This document shows, one piece after another, positions 7,557 through 16,449 of a stretch of 64,000 nt of DNA. The stretch is from contig NZ_WHNQ01000026.1 in the NCBI RefSeq assembly GCF_009362785.1, forward strand, positions 45,771 to 109,770, written 5' to 3'. The notes beneath the pieces were generated by a model that was not told the DNA's origin, searched no databases, and saw nothing but the letters and a program-made list of their open reading frames with translations. Every line of letters begins with the position of its first letter. Within the stretch, counting starts at the first letter, position 1. A program made the position numbers and the translations under genes. This stretch comes from Paraburkholderia atlantica. Lineage in GTDB: Bacteria; Pseudomonadota; Gammaproteobacteria; Burkholderiales; Burkholderiaceae.

Positions 7557-8786
7557 CACCTGCGTACCATGCGAGTTATGCGCGGCAATCGAGGCCGTGA
7601 CGCACAGGTGCGCTTCGTTGATCGACAGATACGGCGGCGTTAGATGAACCCGCCCCGGTTGACGCATCGCCTGAATGAAGTACGGGCGACGCTCCCAACT
7701 CGCGCCTTCGGAATGCAGCAGCGGGCTAAAGCGCTTTGCGCGTTGCGATGTGCGGCCCGGCGGCAGCACGTTGTCGCCGATCTGCCGGCCCGATCCGTCC
7801 AGGACAAAGCAGCGCGCCGTTTCCCCAAGCGCGAGCAGAGGAGCAGTCGCCTGCGTGATCGATTCCCCGGCAATCAACTGAACTGCGGCGGCCTCGAGCG
7901 CGGTGACATACGGCGCGAGCCGCGCGGATTGCGCTTTCTCTCGAGCGGCAACGCGTTCGCGCAGCGAAGCGGACAGCGAATCCATCAAGCCAGCGGCAAC
8001 TTGCGGCTTGACGGGTTCGACGCTCGGGCCTGCGAAAAATGCGCCCTGGACGAAGTCCACATTGCATTCGAGCGCGATCAGCGCGTCGCGCTCGGTGCTC
8101 AGACCGCCCATCAGCACCAGTTGCCCGGACTCGTGCAACAGAGAGACGAGGCCCGGCAACACGCGCTCGATGTGCGAGTGTTCACTCGCTTGCGCGAGGA
8201 TGCAGCGGTCGAGCGTCACGATGTCCGGCCGCAGATTCCACACGCGGTCGATGTTCGAATGCTTGGCGCCAAAGCCGTCGAGCGCGATCAGAAAACCGGA
8301 CTTGCGCAGCGAATCGACGATTTCGGCAAAGCGCGTGGTTTCACCGCCGGCCTGTTCGGATACTTCGAGCACCACGCGTTGCGGCGGCAGGCCGAGCGTC
8401 TTCAGGCTGGCAAGCAGCGCGTCGCCGTAGCTGGTGTCCATCAGTGCGGCCGGATGCAGGCTCAGGAAAAGCCATTCGTCGTGGCTGTCGAACGCATTGA
8501 AGTTGCCGAGGTGCAGCGATTCGGCCAGCCGTCCCAGTTCCAGCAGGTCGCCGCGTCGCGCGGCCTGCGTAAAGACTTCGTGCGAGGGCACTTGCCGCTC
8601 ATGCTCGTCGTGCACGCGCAGCGACGCGTGATAGCCGATCGCGCGCCGGTGCGATACCGAGAAGACCGGTTGAAACACGCTGAAAACGGTGTAGCCGCCA
8701 TACAGAACGGTTCGGCGGGAGCCTTCGTCGCCGGCCATCGGGCGTGGTGGCTGGAAGCCGGGAGGATCGAGTTCGATCATGCTCAT
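7512..8786 (-). CDS. degenerate EAL-domain protein with C-terminal sensor-like domain
   Basis: A 424-residue protein. Residues about 35-265 follow the EAL fold (FQPVFSV, LEVSE, VQGAFF), but residues needed for cyclic-di-GMP hydrolysis are altered. The EAL triplet reads HAS in GYHASLRV, DDFG reads DGFG, the Lys of IKID is Thr (VTLD), and the Glu of AEGVE is lost (MGGLST). The domain is therefore probably catalytically dead and may only bind c-di-GMP or a partner. Residues about 280-424 resemble the PDC-like YkuI C-terminal domain. There is no membrane segment. The 3' end overlaps the sigma gene by 45 bases tail to tail. Confidence 0.9.
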   Translation of the reverse strand: MSMIELDPPGFQPPRPMAGDEGSRRTVLYGGYTVFSVFQPVFSVSHRRAIGYHASLRVHDEHERQVPSHEVFTQAARRGDLLELGRLAESLHLGNFNAFDSHDEWLFLSLHPAALMDTSYGDALLASLKTLGLPPQRVVLEVSEQAGGETTRFAEIVDSLRKSGFLIALDGFGAKHSNIDRVWNLRPDIVTLDRCILAQASEHSHIERVLPGLVSLLHESGQLVLMGGLSTERDALIALECNVDFVQGAFFAGPSVEPVKPQVAAGLMDSLSASLRERVAAREKAQSARLAPYVTALEAAAVQLIAGESITQATAPLLALGETARCFVLDGSGRQIGDNVLPPGRTSQRAKRFSPLLHSEGASWERRPYFIQAMRQPGRVHLTPPYLSINEAHLCVTASIAAHNSHGTQVLCVDINWEVAAHRN

Positions 8787-9106
8787 CGTGTCGGTCGTGT
8801 GGAAATGGCGGCGCTTGCAGGGCTCGGCAGGAGTTCGCAGGCGCAGACTAAGAGTTTACAGGATAGTCGAGCAAGAACTATGCGCGTGCATCAACAAAGC
8901 TTGAGCGCCCACCAGCAATGCTCCGAGGAAAATATTGTGCGCCCGCTCCGGGACGAAGGCGATGACACGCACTTCGCTGGTGCGGGACGCGCCCTGTTGC
9001 GGGTCGCTGACGCTGTTCGAGGAGGCTGCGTGCGGGCTCCGCGGAGGGATGCCCGGAAATCCGGTTGCGAGTGCGCGAGGATGCGTCGTGCTGCCTCGCG
9101 CGGCTT
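8787..9106. other. 320-bp gap with no clear gene
   Basis: This lies between the EAL start and the MFS stop. A minus-strand frame that overlaps the MFS C-terminus ends here with a hydrophobic stretch (NIFLGALLVGAQALLMHA), but it has no convincing start or family. I see no terminator. Confidence 0.4.
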
Positions 9107-10609
9107 TCAGGTCCGCTCTGAAGGATCGGTCTTTTTCGCCGGCGTGCGGATCTCCGGCGACAACTGCGCAAAGATCCATGACGAGCATGCGGTGATGATG
9201 CCGACACACAGGAACGTCGCATGAAACGCCGGCAGCGAATTGGCAGCGGTCACGCGTTGCATGATGCCGGTAAAGGTCGTCAGCAGTGCACCGGCCACCG
9301 TCACGCCGAGACTCATAGAAAGCATCTGCACGAGCGAAAACAGGCTATTGCCGCTGCTCGCTCCGCCGGTACCCAGGTCCTTCAGCGTCAACGTGTTCAT
9401 CGCGGTGAACTGCATCGAGTTCACGCCGCCGAAGATCGCCAGTTGCACGAGCCGCAGCCACAGCGGCTGATTCGTGCTCGTGAGCGCGAAACTCGCCATC
9501 ATCAGGCCGACCAGAATCGTGTTCGCCATCAGCACGCGCCGGTAGCTGTACCTCAGAATCAGCGTCGTCACGAGACGCTTCGTTGCCATGCCCGCGGCCG
9601 CCACGGGCAGCATCATCAGCCCGGCTTCGAATGCGCTATAGCCGAGGCTCACCTGCAACAGCAGAGGAATCAGGTAGGGCATCGAGCCGCTGCCGATCCG
9701 CGCGAACAGATTGCCGAGCAGCCCGACGCTAAACGTGTGGATCTTGAACAGATCGAGCGGAAAGATCGGCGCGGGCTCGCGCACTGCGTGCAGACCATAG
9801 GCAACGAAGCACGCCAAGCTCAGAATCAGCAGCACCAGCACCGTCGCATGTTGAATGCCGAACTCGGTGCGGCCATCGAGCGCGAACGAAATTGCCACCA
9901 TGCCCACCACCAGCAGCAGGTAGCCGCCGAGGTCGAATTTGCCCGTGTGTTCGTTGCGGCTATCCGGCATGAAGATAAACGTCGCAATGCAGCCCACGAT
10001 GCCCACCGGCACGTTGATCAGAAAGATCCAGTGCCACGTCGGGATCTTGACGAGCCAGCCGCCGAGCGTCGGTCCGATCAATGGTCCGATCAGACCCGGG
10101 ATCGCCACGAACGACAACGCCGGCAGATAACGCTCCGCCGGAAAGGTACGCAGCACCGCGAGCCGTCCAACCGGCAGCAGCATCGCGCCGCCCACGCCTT
10201 GCAGAATGCGGAACAGCACCAGTTGGTTCAGCGTGTGCGCGTTCGCGCACAGCAACGAGCCCACTGCGAACACGAGGATCGCACTGAAGAACACGCGCCG
10301 CGTGCCGAGTTTGTCGGCGAGCCAGCCGGACACGGGGATCATCACCGCCATCGTCAGCGAGTAGGCGATCACCACCGATTGCATGCGCAGCGGCAGCTCG
10401 CCGAGGCTTGTCGCCATCGCGGGAAGTGCGGTGTTGACGATCGTCGAATCGAGCGTCTGCATGAAGAAGCCGGTGGCGACCAGCCACAGCATCACCGTCA
10501 GCGCGCGGGGCGAAGGGCCCGAGGGGACGTCGGGAGCGAGGGCGGGCGGAGTCGGCGTCGTGGACATATGAAGCGGCTGGGCGCGCTCGGTCGGGCTGGG
10601 ACTCGCCAT
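9107..10609 (-). CDS. MFS drug exporter, DHA2 (MdtD/EmrB-like) family
   Basis: A proton-driven efflux permease of 500 residues with about 14 membrane segments. DHA2 features are visible: motif C-like region near LDSTIVNTALPAMATSLG in segment 1, motif A GWLADKLGTRRVF, and LFRILQGVGGAMLLPVGR. The overall pattern most resembles MdtD. The longest start is given; an ATG at 10567 (MSTTPTPP) is equally possible because neither has a good ribosome site. The gene is transcribed alone, downstream of and co-directional with the MocR gene (87 bp apart). The substrate is not predictable. Confidence 0.93.
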   Translation of the reverse strand: MASPSPTERAQPLHMSTTPTPPALAPDVPSGPSPRALTVMLWLVATGFFMQTLDSTIVNTALPAMATSLGELPLRMQSVVIAYSLTMAVMIPVSGWLADKLGTRRVFFSAILVFAVGSLLCANAHTLNQLVLFRILQGVGGAMLLPVGRLAVLRTFPAERYLPALSFVAIPGLIGPLIGPTLGGWLVKIPTWHWIFLINVPVGIVGCIATFIFMPDSRNEHTGKFDLGGYLLLVVGMVAISFALDGRTEFGIQHATVLVLLILSLACFVAYGLHAVREPAPIFPLDLFKIHTFSVGLLGNLFARIGSGSMPYLIPLLLQVSLGYSAFEAGLMMLPVAAAGMATKRLVTTLILRYSYRRVLMANTILVGLMMASFALTSTNQPLWLRLVQLAIFGGVNSMQFTAMNTLTLKDLGTGGASSGNSLFSLVQMLSMSLGVTVAGALLTTFTGIMQRVTAANSLPAFHATFLCVGIITACSSWIFAQLSPEIRTPAKKTDPSERT

Positions 10610-10696
10610 TCTAGGGAAAAGCGGGTTCCGGCGCAGCGAGCGGCGCAGCCTTGCGCAGGTGTCGGGGCTGCATCCAGGCCGCGTTCTGCGCGGTGT

Positions 10697-12115
10697 TCAC
10701 ACATCAGCCGGCAACTGGGCCGCCGCCTGAAAAAACGCCTGCGCCCGTGGCTCGTTGCCAAACGCCACATGAATCCTGATCCACGGGCTCGCCTCCCGGT
10801 TCGGCCTGAAGTGTTGTCCGGGCAGCACCGTCACACCGAGCGGCACACCGCATTCAACGAGCCGCTCGGCGTCCGCGACATGGGGCACGCGCGCCCACAC
10901 GAACTTGCCGCCCGCGGGTTCCTCGAAAATCTCCCAGCCGGCATCTTCGAGTGTCTGGACGGTCGAGCCGAGCGCGCCGCGCATCTGGCGGCGCAGTCGC
11001 TCAAGATATTTGCGATATGCGCCGCGCTCCAGCATCGACACCGTAACCGCTTCGGCAAATCGCGAGCAGCCGATGCTCGTCAGCATCTTGATGTTAGCCA
11101 GATCCTTGATGATCGCGTGACTCGCAACCACGCAGCCGATCCGCAGCGACGACGACAGCGTCTTCGATAACCCGCCGATGTAGATCACCTGTTCGAGTTG
11201 GTCGAGTGTCGCGAGGCGATCGGTGAGCTCGGTCTGAAAATCCGCGTAGATATCGTCCTCGATAATCTGGAAGCCATGCTCACGCGCCATTTGCAGCAAA
11301 CGGAACGCGACCTGCGGTGCGACCGTGGTGCCGGTCGGATTGTGGAACACGGTGTTGATGAACAGCAATCTGGGCCGGTGCAGCTTCAATTGCGCCTGCA
11401 TCACGTCGAGGTCGGGACCGCTGCCGGTGCGCGGAATGCCGATCAGCTTCATGCCGTGCAGTCGCAACAGGCCGTACAGGTTGTAGTAACCGGGGTCCTC
11501 GACAAAGATCGTGTCGCCAGGCTTCAGCATGTAGCGCACCAGCAGATCGAACGCCTGGCTCGCGCCATCGGTGATCAGAATCTGCGACCCGTCCGCCTGG
11601 ATGCCCAACTGGCCAATACGGCTGCGCAACTGTTCGCGCAACACGGGAGTGCCGAGCGGCGTCGCGTACTCGACCATGCTCGCCGGATCGGTTCGCGACA
11701 CATGGCGGATCGCCTGCGCAATGCCATCGATGTCGCGCCAGCTTTCCGGAATGAATCCGCTGCTGAGCTTCAGCGTCTCGCCCGGAAAGTTGAATTGTTC
11801 GAGCAAATGGTCCGACTCGACATCGGCTCGGCGCGGGTCCGATGTGCCCTGACAGCGCATGTCCGTCGGTTGGCGATCGGCGACGTAGAAGCCGGAGCCG
11901 TGGCGCGAGTCGACATAGCCGAGCGACACCAGCCGGTCGTACGCCTCGATCACCGGAAAGCGGCTTACGCCGAAGTCGGCGGCGAACTGGCGGATCGACG
12001 GCAGCTTCGAGCCGGGATGCGCATTGCGCGAGCGAATCCACGCCGACACGCCCGTGACGATCTGCTCGGTAAGCGGTACGCCGTTGTCCCGATCGAGCCG
12101 GATTTCGAGTTTCAT
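10697..12115 (-). CDS. MocR-type (GntR/aminotransferase) transcriptional regulator
   Basis: A 472-residue fusion. The N-terminal GntR winged helix (residues 1-75: LPSIRQFAADFGVSRFPVIEAYDRL, then SRHGSGFYV) joins a fold-type-I aminotransferase domain (about 110-465). The PLP-binding Lys lies in GGLSKTLSSSLRIG, and FHNPTGT and EDDIYADF are also present. MocR proteins usually sense PLP or an amino compound and regulate a divergent gene; that gene here is DUF2917. Candidate operator repeats lie between the two start codons. It could also act on the downstream exporter gene. Confidence 0.94.
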   Translation of the reverse strand: MKLEIRLDRDNGVPLTEQIVTGVSAWIRSRNAHPGSKLPSIRQFAADFGVSRFPVIEAYDRLVSLGYVDSRHGSGFYVADRQPTDMRCQGTSDPRRADVESDHLLEQFNFPGETLKLSSGFIPESWRDIDGIAQAIRHVSRTDPASMVEYATPLGTPVLREQLRSRIGQLGIQADGSQILITDGASQAFDLLVRYMLKPGDTIFVEDPGYYNLYGLLRLHGMKLIGIPRTGSGPDLDVMQAQLKLHRPRLLFINTVFHNPTGTTVAPQVAFRLLQMAREHGFQIIEDDIYADFQTELTDRLATLDQLEQVIYIGGLSKTLSSSLRIGCVVASHAIIKDLANIKMLTSIGCSRFAEAVTVSMLERGAYRKYLERLRRQMRGALGSTVQTLEDAGWEIFEEPAGGKFVWARVPHVADAERLVECGVPLGVTVLPGQHFRPNREASPWIRIHVAFGNEPRAQAFFQAAAQLPADV

Positions 12116-12180
12116 ACGCTTGCCTTCTGTAGCCGGCCTGCGAAACGCAAGCTTTTAACCTGCGTCGCGCGAGCCATGTC

Positions 12181-12231
12181 AACTGTTCGGTTTTTTGACT
12201 GAACAGTTCCGATGAAAGTGTTCGGAACTGT
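12181..12231. promoter_or_regulatory. double inverted repeat, candidate MocR operator
   Basis: Two overlapping inverted repeats are visible. AACTGTTC (12181-12188) pairs with GAACAGTT (12201-12208). ACAGTTCCGA (12203-12212) pairs perfectly with TCGGAACTGT (12222-12231) across 9 bases. They lie between the MocR start (12115) and the DUF2917 start (12298). Assignment to MocR is by position. Confidence 0.6.
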
Positions 12232-12297
12232 GCATGGGTTTCCGATCATCGCACGCCAATAATCGGTACAACAGAAAGTTCTTCGAGGAGAATGGCG

Positions 12298-12603
12298 ATG
12301 CGAGAAGTGCGAGTTTTCGAACTGGAACACGGCGAGCCCGTCACGGCCTGGCGGGTTGCGCGTCCGTCGATTTTCAAGATGATCAGCGGCAATGTCTGGC
12401 TGACCGTCGAGGGCGAGCATGAAGATCACTGGCTGGCGGCAGGGCAGTCGATCGAGCTGGCGCGTGGATCGGTGGCTTGGATCAGCGCGGGGCGGGAGGG
12501 GGCGCGTTTCGCGCTGGCGAGCGGTTCGGCACGCAAGCCGCCGGCGCTGCTATTCGGCTGGCCGATACCGACTTGGCTCGCGCGTCGGCCAGGTGTGGTC
12601 TGA
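12298..12603 (+). CDS. DUF2917 domain protein
   Basis: A small protein of 101 residues (MREVRVFELEHGEPV...) matching the DUF2917 pattern: a short beta-rich, cupin-like fold with SGNVWLTVEGE and the WLAAGQSIEL turn. Its function is unknown. Two ATGs compete (12292 and 12298); 12298 gives a proper 7-base spacing from GAGGAG. It is divergent from the MocR gene, which may control it through the repeats at 12181-12231. It ends 45 bp before the convergent citrate-synthase-like gene. Confidence 0.85.
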   Translation: MREVRVFELEHGEPVTAWRVARPSIFKMISGNVWLTVEGEHEDHWLAAGQSIELARGSVAWISAGREGARFALASGSARKPPALLFGWPIPTWLARRPGVV

Positions 12604-12648
12604 TGCGGGGCAAAGGCGAGCAGGCCAGACGTAGCCCCTAAGCAGCCC

Positions 12649-13890
12649 TCAAGCAGCCCCGCCCGCCTCATACTCCCCGATATACCGCGCTCGTGGCCGG
12701 ATCAACCGGCCATCGCGCGTCTGCTCCATCGCGTGCGCGATCCAGCCGACCACCCGTCCGAGCGCGAACAGCGTGAACGCGGCGCCGGTCGGCAAGCCGA
12801 GCACGCGCTCGATCGCCGCAAGCGCGAAATCCACCGTCGGCTCGGCGCCGGTCGTGTCGCGCACCGCTCGCGCAAGCTGCAGCACCTCGTTGAGCGGCGA
12901 GCGGGCCGGCGCGCAGTCGGCGAGCATCGTCAGCAACAGCCGCGCGCGCGGATCGCCGTCCGGATAGAGCGGATGACCGAAGCCCGACAACACCGGACCT
13001 TGAGCGCCGTGCTCGTGCCGCGCGAGACGGTTCGCCAGATAGCGGTCCAGATCGGGCGAGCGCGACGCCTCGTCGAGCAGCGCCGCGATGCGCACGGTCT
13101 CGCCGCCGTGACGCGGCCCGGAGAGCGCCGCGAGCCCGCCCGCGACCGCGCCGAACAAGTGCGTGCCCGTCGACGTGATGCAGCGGACCGTGAACGTCGA
13201 CGCATTCAGCTCGTGATCCGCGCACGCGACCAGCGCCGCGCGCAGCAGCCCGCTTTGCTGCCGGCTGCGCACCCGCCAGGCCGTCGCGATCTGCCGATGC
13301 AGCGGTTGGTTCGACGGCGCCGCCGGCAGCATCGCGGCGGCCAGCAGCCGCATCACGGCGCACGCGGTGTCGAGCTGCGCGTCGCGGCCGAGCGCCCACA
13401 CGCGCGGCATCTGCGCGGCCGCGGCCGGCAGCAGCACGAGCGCGCGATCGAGCGGCGTGCTGTCACTCCACAGCTTGAGCCACGCCGCCCATTGCGCGGG
13501 AGCGAGCGGCACGGCGGGCGCATCGGCAATGCGCCGCGCGCTGCATTGCCACAGCAGCGCCGCGACGTCTTCGAGTGACGCACCGCGTGCGAGCTCGATC
13601 GCATCGTGCCCGCGATACAGCAGCCGACCGTCCGCGACCAGCGTGATCGACGATTCGAGTACCGGCACGCCCCAGTCGAGCACTTTCTGCGCGACCTTGC
13701 CCGCGCGCTTGCCGTCCGCCTTGCGACGCGCGAGGCGGCGCACCTCGGCGGCATCGTAGAGTCGATGCCGGCCTTGCGCATCCGGCGACGAGCCGAGCAT
13801 GCCGCGGCTCACGTACGCGTACAGCGTCGGCACGCTGACGCCGAGCGTTGCGGCCGCTTCGGCGGCGGTCAGGTAAAGCGGAGCTGACAT
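12649..13890 (-). CDS. citrate-synthase-family protein with N-terminal HTH
   Basis: A 413-residue protein. Residues 1-60 form a MerR/excisionase-like helix-turn-helix (LTAAEAAATLGVSVPTLYAYVSRG, then GRHRLYDAAEVRRLARRK). The rest is a citrate synthase fold with its landmarks: ADHELNAST with the first catalytic His, GPRHGG, GFGHPLYPDGDPRA with the second His, and the C-terminal RPRARYIGEY. The likely reaction is condensation of an acyl-CoA with an oxoacid. The HTH suggests DNA binding or enzyme-linked autoregulation. It is divergent from a CoA transferase, with TTGATT repeats between them. It may be a regulator that evolved from an enzyme. Confidence 0.9.
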   Translation of the reverse strand: MSAPLYLTAAEAAATLGVSVPTLYAYVSRGMLGSSPDAQGRHRLYDAAEVRRLARRKADGKRAGKVAQKVLDWGVPVLESSITLVADGRLLYRGHDAIELARGASLEDVAALLWQCSARRIADAPAVPLAPAQWAAWLKLWSDSTPLDRALVLLPAAAAQMPRVWALGRDAQLDTACAVMRLLAAAMLPAAPSNQPLHRQIATAWRVRSRQQSGLLRAALVACADHELNASTFTVRCITSTGTHLFGAVAGGLAALSGPRHGGETVRIAALLDEASRSPDLDRYLANRLARHEHGAQGPVLSGFGHPLYPDGDPRARLLLTMLADCAPARSPLNEVLQLARAVRDTTGAEPTVDFALAAIERVLGLPTGAAFTLFALGRVVGWIAHAMEQTRDGRLIRPRARYIGEYEAGGAA

Positions 13891-13912
13891 GAAAGCGCGC
13901 GGAAACCGAAGA

Positions 13913-13949
13913 AATCAATATATGTTGATTATCATAATCAAGATTGATT
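13913..13949. promoter_or_regulatory. AATCAA/TTGATT repeat cluster, candidate operator
   Basis: Four half-sites alternate: AATCAA (13913-13918), TTGATT (13925-13930), AATCAA (13936-13941) and TTGATT (13944-13949). They make nested inverted repeats in an AT-rich island between the divergent HTH-citrate-synthase and CoA-transferase genes. Binding by the HTH protein is an inference from position. Confidence 0.6.
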
Positions 13950-14016
13950 GCGGCAAGGCGCAAATTTAGACTCGGTGCACCTGCTTCCTGTCCGCGCGGT
14001 CAACGCGCCCGATGCC

Positions 14017-15426
14017 ATGACACCCGAACTCGCCCTCAAGCACATCTGGACCCTCGCCGGCTGCGATCCGGTCGCGCTGCACGCCGTGTCGCTTGCCGGC
14101 GCGGACCCCGGCTTGCCGTCGGTCTATCACGTCGGCAGCCTCGCGTCGTCGACCATCGCCGCGACTGGCCTCGCGGCCGCCGAATACTGGCGCCTGCGCA
14201 GCGGACGCAGGCAACGGGTATCGGTGCAGATGCGTCGCGCGCTGGCGGCTTTTCGCAGCGAACGCTATCTGCGAATCGACGATGGGCCGCCGCCCGCGCT
14301 GCGCGATCCGGTTACCGGCTTCTACGAAACGGGCGACGGCCGCTGGATTCAGCTGCACACGAATTTTGCGCATCACTTGAAGGGTGTGCTCGACGTGCTC
14401 GGCTGTGAGAATGGGCGCGAATCGGTGGCGGCCGCGATTCGCGGCTGGGAGGGCGCGACGCTCGATCAAACGCTCGCTGACGCGGGCCTGTGCGCCGCCC
14501 TGATTCGCACGCCCGACGAATGGGCCGCGCTCGAGCAGGCCAAAGCGATCGCGCGCCTGCCGCTGTTCGAGATCGAGCGCATCGGCGACGCGCCGGCGGA
14601 GCCGCCGCGCCACGCCGACGCTGACGCCGAACCCGGCATCGACCGTCCGCTCGCGTGCGTGCGGGTGCTGGATCTGTCGCGGATCATCGCCGGACCGGTG
14701 GCCGGCCGCGCGCTCGCGCATCATGGCGCGGACGTGATGACGATCAACGGGCCGCATCTGCCGAACATCGCGCCGCTCGTGATCGACAACGGCCGCGGCA
14801 AACGTTCGGCGCTCGTCGATCTGCGCGACGCAGCGGGCTGCGAAACGTTGCGCGGACTCGCGCGCGATGCCGACGTGTTCCTGCAGGCCTATCGTCCGGG
14901 CGCGCTCGCGGCGCGCGGCTTCGGGCCCGACGAACTGGCGCGGCTGCGGCCTGGCATCGTCTATGTGTCGGTTTGCGCTTACGGGTACACGGGGCCGTGG
15001 GCGCAGCGACGCGGTTTCGATAGTCTGGTGCAGTCGGCGAGCGGCATCGCGTGGACTGAGCGCGCGGCGGCGGGTTCGGCCGAGCCGCGGCATCTGCCGT
15101 GTCAGGCGCTCGATCACGCGACCGGCTATCTGGCCGCGTTCGGCGCGATGGTCGCGCTCGCGCGGCGGGCTCGCGAAGGCGGCAGCTGGCATGTGAAGGT
15201 GTCGCTTGCGCAGACCGGGCGTTGGCTGCAGTCGTTCGGGCTGCTGGCCGATGGGCAGCAGGCGCCCGAGGTGTCGCTCGACGATGTGCGCGATTGCGTC
15301 GCGAGCGTGCAATCGGAGTTCGGGCGCGTGCTAGGCGTTCAGCCTGCCGAAGAACTGGAACAGACACCGGCGTTTTATGCGCAGCCGCCTGCCCGCATCG
15401 GCGCGCACGAAGCCCGTTGGACGTGA
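14017..15426 (+). CDS. CaiB/BaiF family III CoA transferase
   Basis: A protein of 469 residues moving CoA between organic acids. The C-terminal part (about residues 210-430) is the recognisable family III domain: VRVLDLSRIIAGPVAGR, the NxGRGKRS segment, DVFLQAYRPGALAARG, YVSVCAYGYTGPWAQRRGFD, and the probable catalytic Asp in ALDHATGYLAAFG. The N-terminal 200 residues look like a diverged second half. The ATG at 14017 begins MTPELALKHIW; in-frame upstream starts (GTG 13975, TTG 13948) run into the repeat cluster. Divergence from the citrate-synthase-like gene suggests a shared acyl-CoA pathway. The substrate is unknown. Confidence 0.9.
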   Translation: MTPELALKHIWTLAGCDPVALHAVSLAGADPGLPSVYHVGSLASSTIAATGLAAAEYWRLRSGRRQRVSVQMRRALAAFRSERYLRIDDGPPPALRDPVTGFYETGDGRWIQLHTNFAHHLKGVLDVLGCENGRESVAAAIRGWEGATLDQTLADAGLCAALIRTPDEWAALEQAKAIARLPLFEIERIGDAPAEPPRHADADAEPGIDRPLACVRVLDLSRIIAGPVAGRALAHHGADVMTINGPHLPNIAPLVIDNGRGKRSALVDLRDAAGCETLRGLARDADVFLQAYRPGALAARGFGPDELARLRPGIVYVSVCAYGYTGPWAQRRGFDSLVQSASGIAWTERAAAGSAEPRHLPCQALDHATGYLAAFGAMVALARRAREGGSWHVKVSLAQTGRWLQSFGLLADGQQAPEVSLDDVRDCVASVQSEFGRVLGVQPAEELEQTPAFYAQPPARIGAHEARWT

Positions 15427-15507
15427 CGGGGCAGCGTGCGCCCGCGTTGGAGTTTGGAGTTTGAACCGCGGCGCGCCCGGCTGCCGGACCATTCACCGAG
15501 TCGCAGC

Positions 15508-16254
15508 CTACTTCCTCAATTCCGCCACGAAGTCGTAGTAATCGTTGCGGCAGTACGTGTCCGTCAACTCGATCGCGCGCTGATCCGCCGTATAGCCCAC
15601 GCGCGTGATTAACAGCAACGCCTCGTTCGGCGCGATGCTCATCTGCTGCGCGATCTCGTCGCTCGCGTTCACCGCGCGAAAGTGCTGCAGCGCGCGCACG
15701 ATCGTCAATCCGCGGTTCTCCAGGTACGTGTACAGCGAGTCGCCGATTGCTTGCGGATCGGGAATCACCGCGGCGGGGAACGTCGAATTCTCTACCGCCA
15801 TCACGATGCCGTCCGCGAGCCGCAGCCGCCGCAGCCGCGTGACCGCGGCGGCCGGCGACAGCCCCAGCTGGATCACCTCGTCGCGATTGGCCGGCGAGAT
15901 TTCGCGCGACAGCCACTTCGAACTCGGTGTAAAGCCGCGCCGCCGCAGCATTTCGCTGAAGCTAGACAGACGCGACAACGGATCTTCATAGCGCGGCGTG
16001 ATGAAGCTGCCAGCGCCTTGGGTGCGGCGGATCAAGCCCTGCTCGACGAGCAGCGCGATCGCCTTACGCGATGTGATGCGCGATACGCCGAGCGCCTCCG
16101 AAAGCACGCGCTCCGAGGGGAGCGCCTCGCCGGCGTTCCAGCGGTTTTCGTGGATCGCGCTGCCGAGCTTGCGGGCAAGTTGCAGATAGAGCGGCGTGTC
16201 GTTTTCCGGGTCCGGGCGCAGGTCGCGCCAGCGGTCTTCCGAGGCAGAGGTCAT
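15508..16254 (-). CDS. GntR-family regulator (HutC/UTRA type)
   Basis: About 248 residues. The N-terminal GntR winged helix (LYLQLARKLGSAIHENRW, LPSERVLSEALGVSRITSRKAI, RRTQGAGSFI) is followed by a UTRA ligand-binding domain with the usual segments MAVENSTFP and SLYTYLENRG, ending in ELTDTYCRNDYYDF. Such proteins typically repress sugar or amino-acid uptake and catabolism; DasR/NagR are relatives. No sugar operon is adjacent. GTG at 16263 is an alternative start. The stop faces the CoA transferase, 81 bp away. Confidence 0.92.
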   Translation of the reverse strand: MTSASEDRWRDLRPDPENDTPLYLQLARKLGSAIHENRWNAGEALPSERVLSEALGVSRITSRKAIALLVEQGLIRRTQGAGSFITPRYEDPLSRLSSFSEMLRRRGFTPSSKWLSREISPANRDEVIQLGLSPAAAVTRLRRLRLADGIVMAVENSTFPAAVIPDPQAIGDSLYTYLENRGLTIVRALQHFRAVNASDEIAQQMSIAPNEALLLITRVGYTADQRAIELTDTYCRNDYYDFVAELRK

Positions 16255-16449
16255 GGGGCTCACGCAAGATGGGCAAGCGGCAATTTTAAAACATCGGCGC
16301 GCCCCGTTATAGCGGGCTTTTGCCTGGCGCGCCGATGTGAGTCTGCGGAGCCGCTAAACTCGTCTCCAGGTTTTTCGTAGCATGCGTTGCGCGGTGAGAC
16401 GGCGTGCAATTGCATCGCATCCGGATCGAACCACATTCGAGGAGTCAGC

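Noticed and set aside
7644..9224. 526-codon plus-strand frame
   Set aside because: It lies antisense to the EAL gene and shows Arg/Gln/His-rich composition with no family pattern, typical of a shadow in GC-rich DNA.
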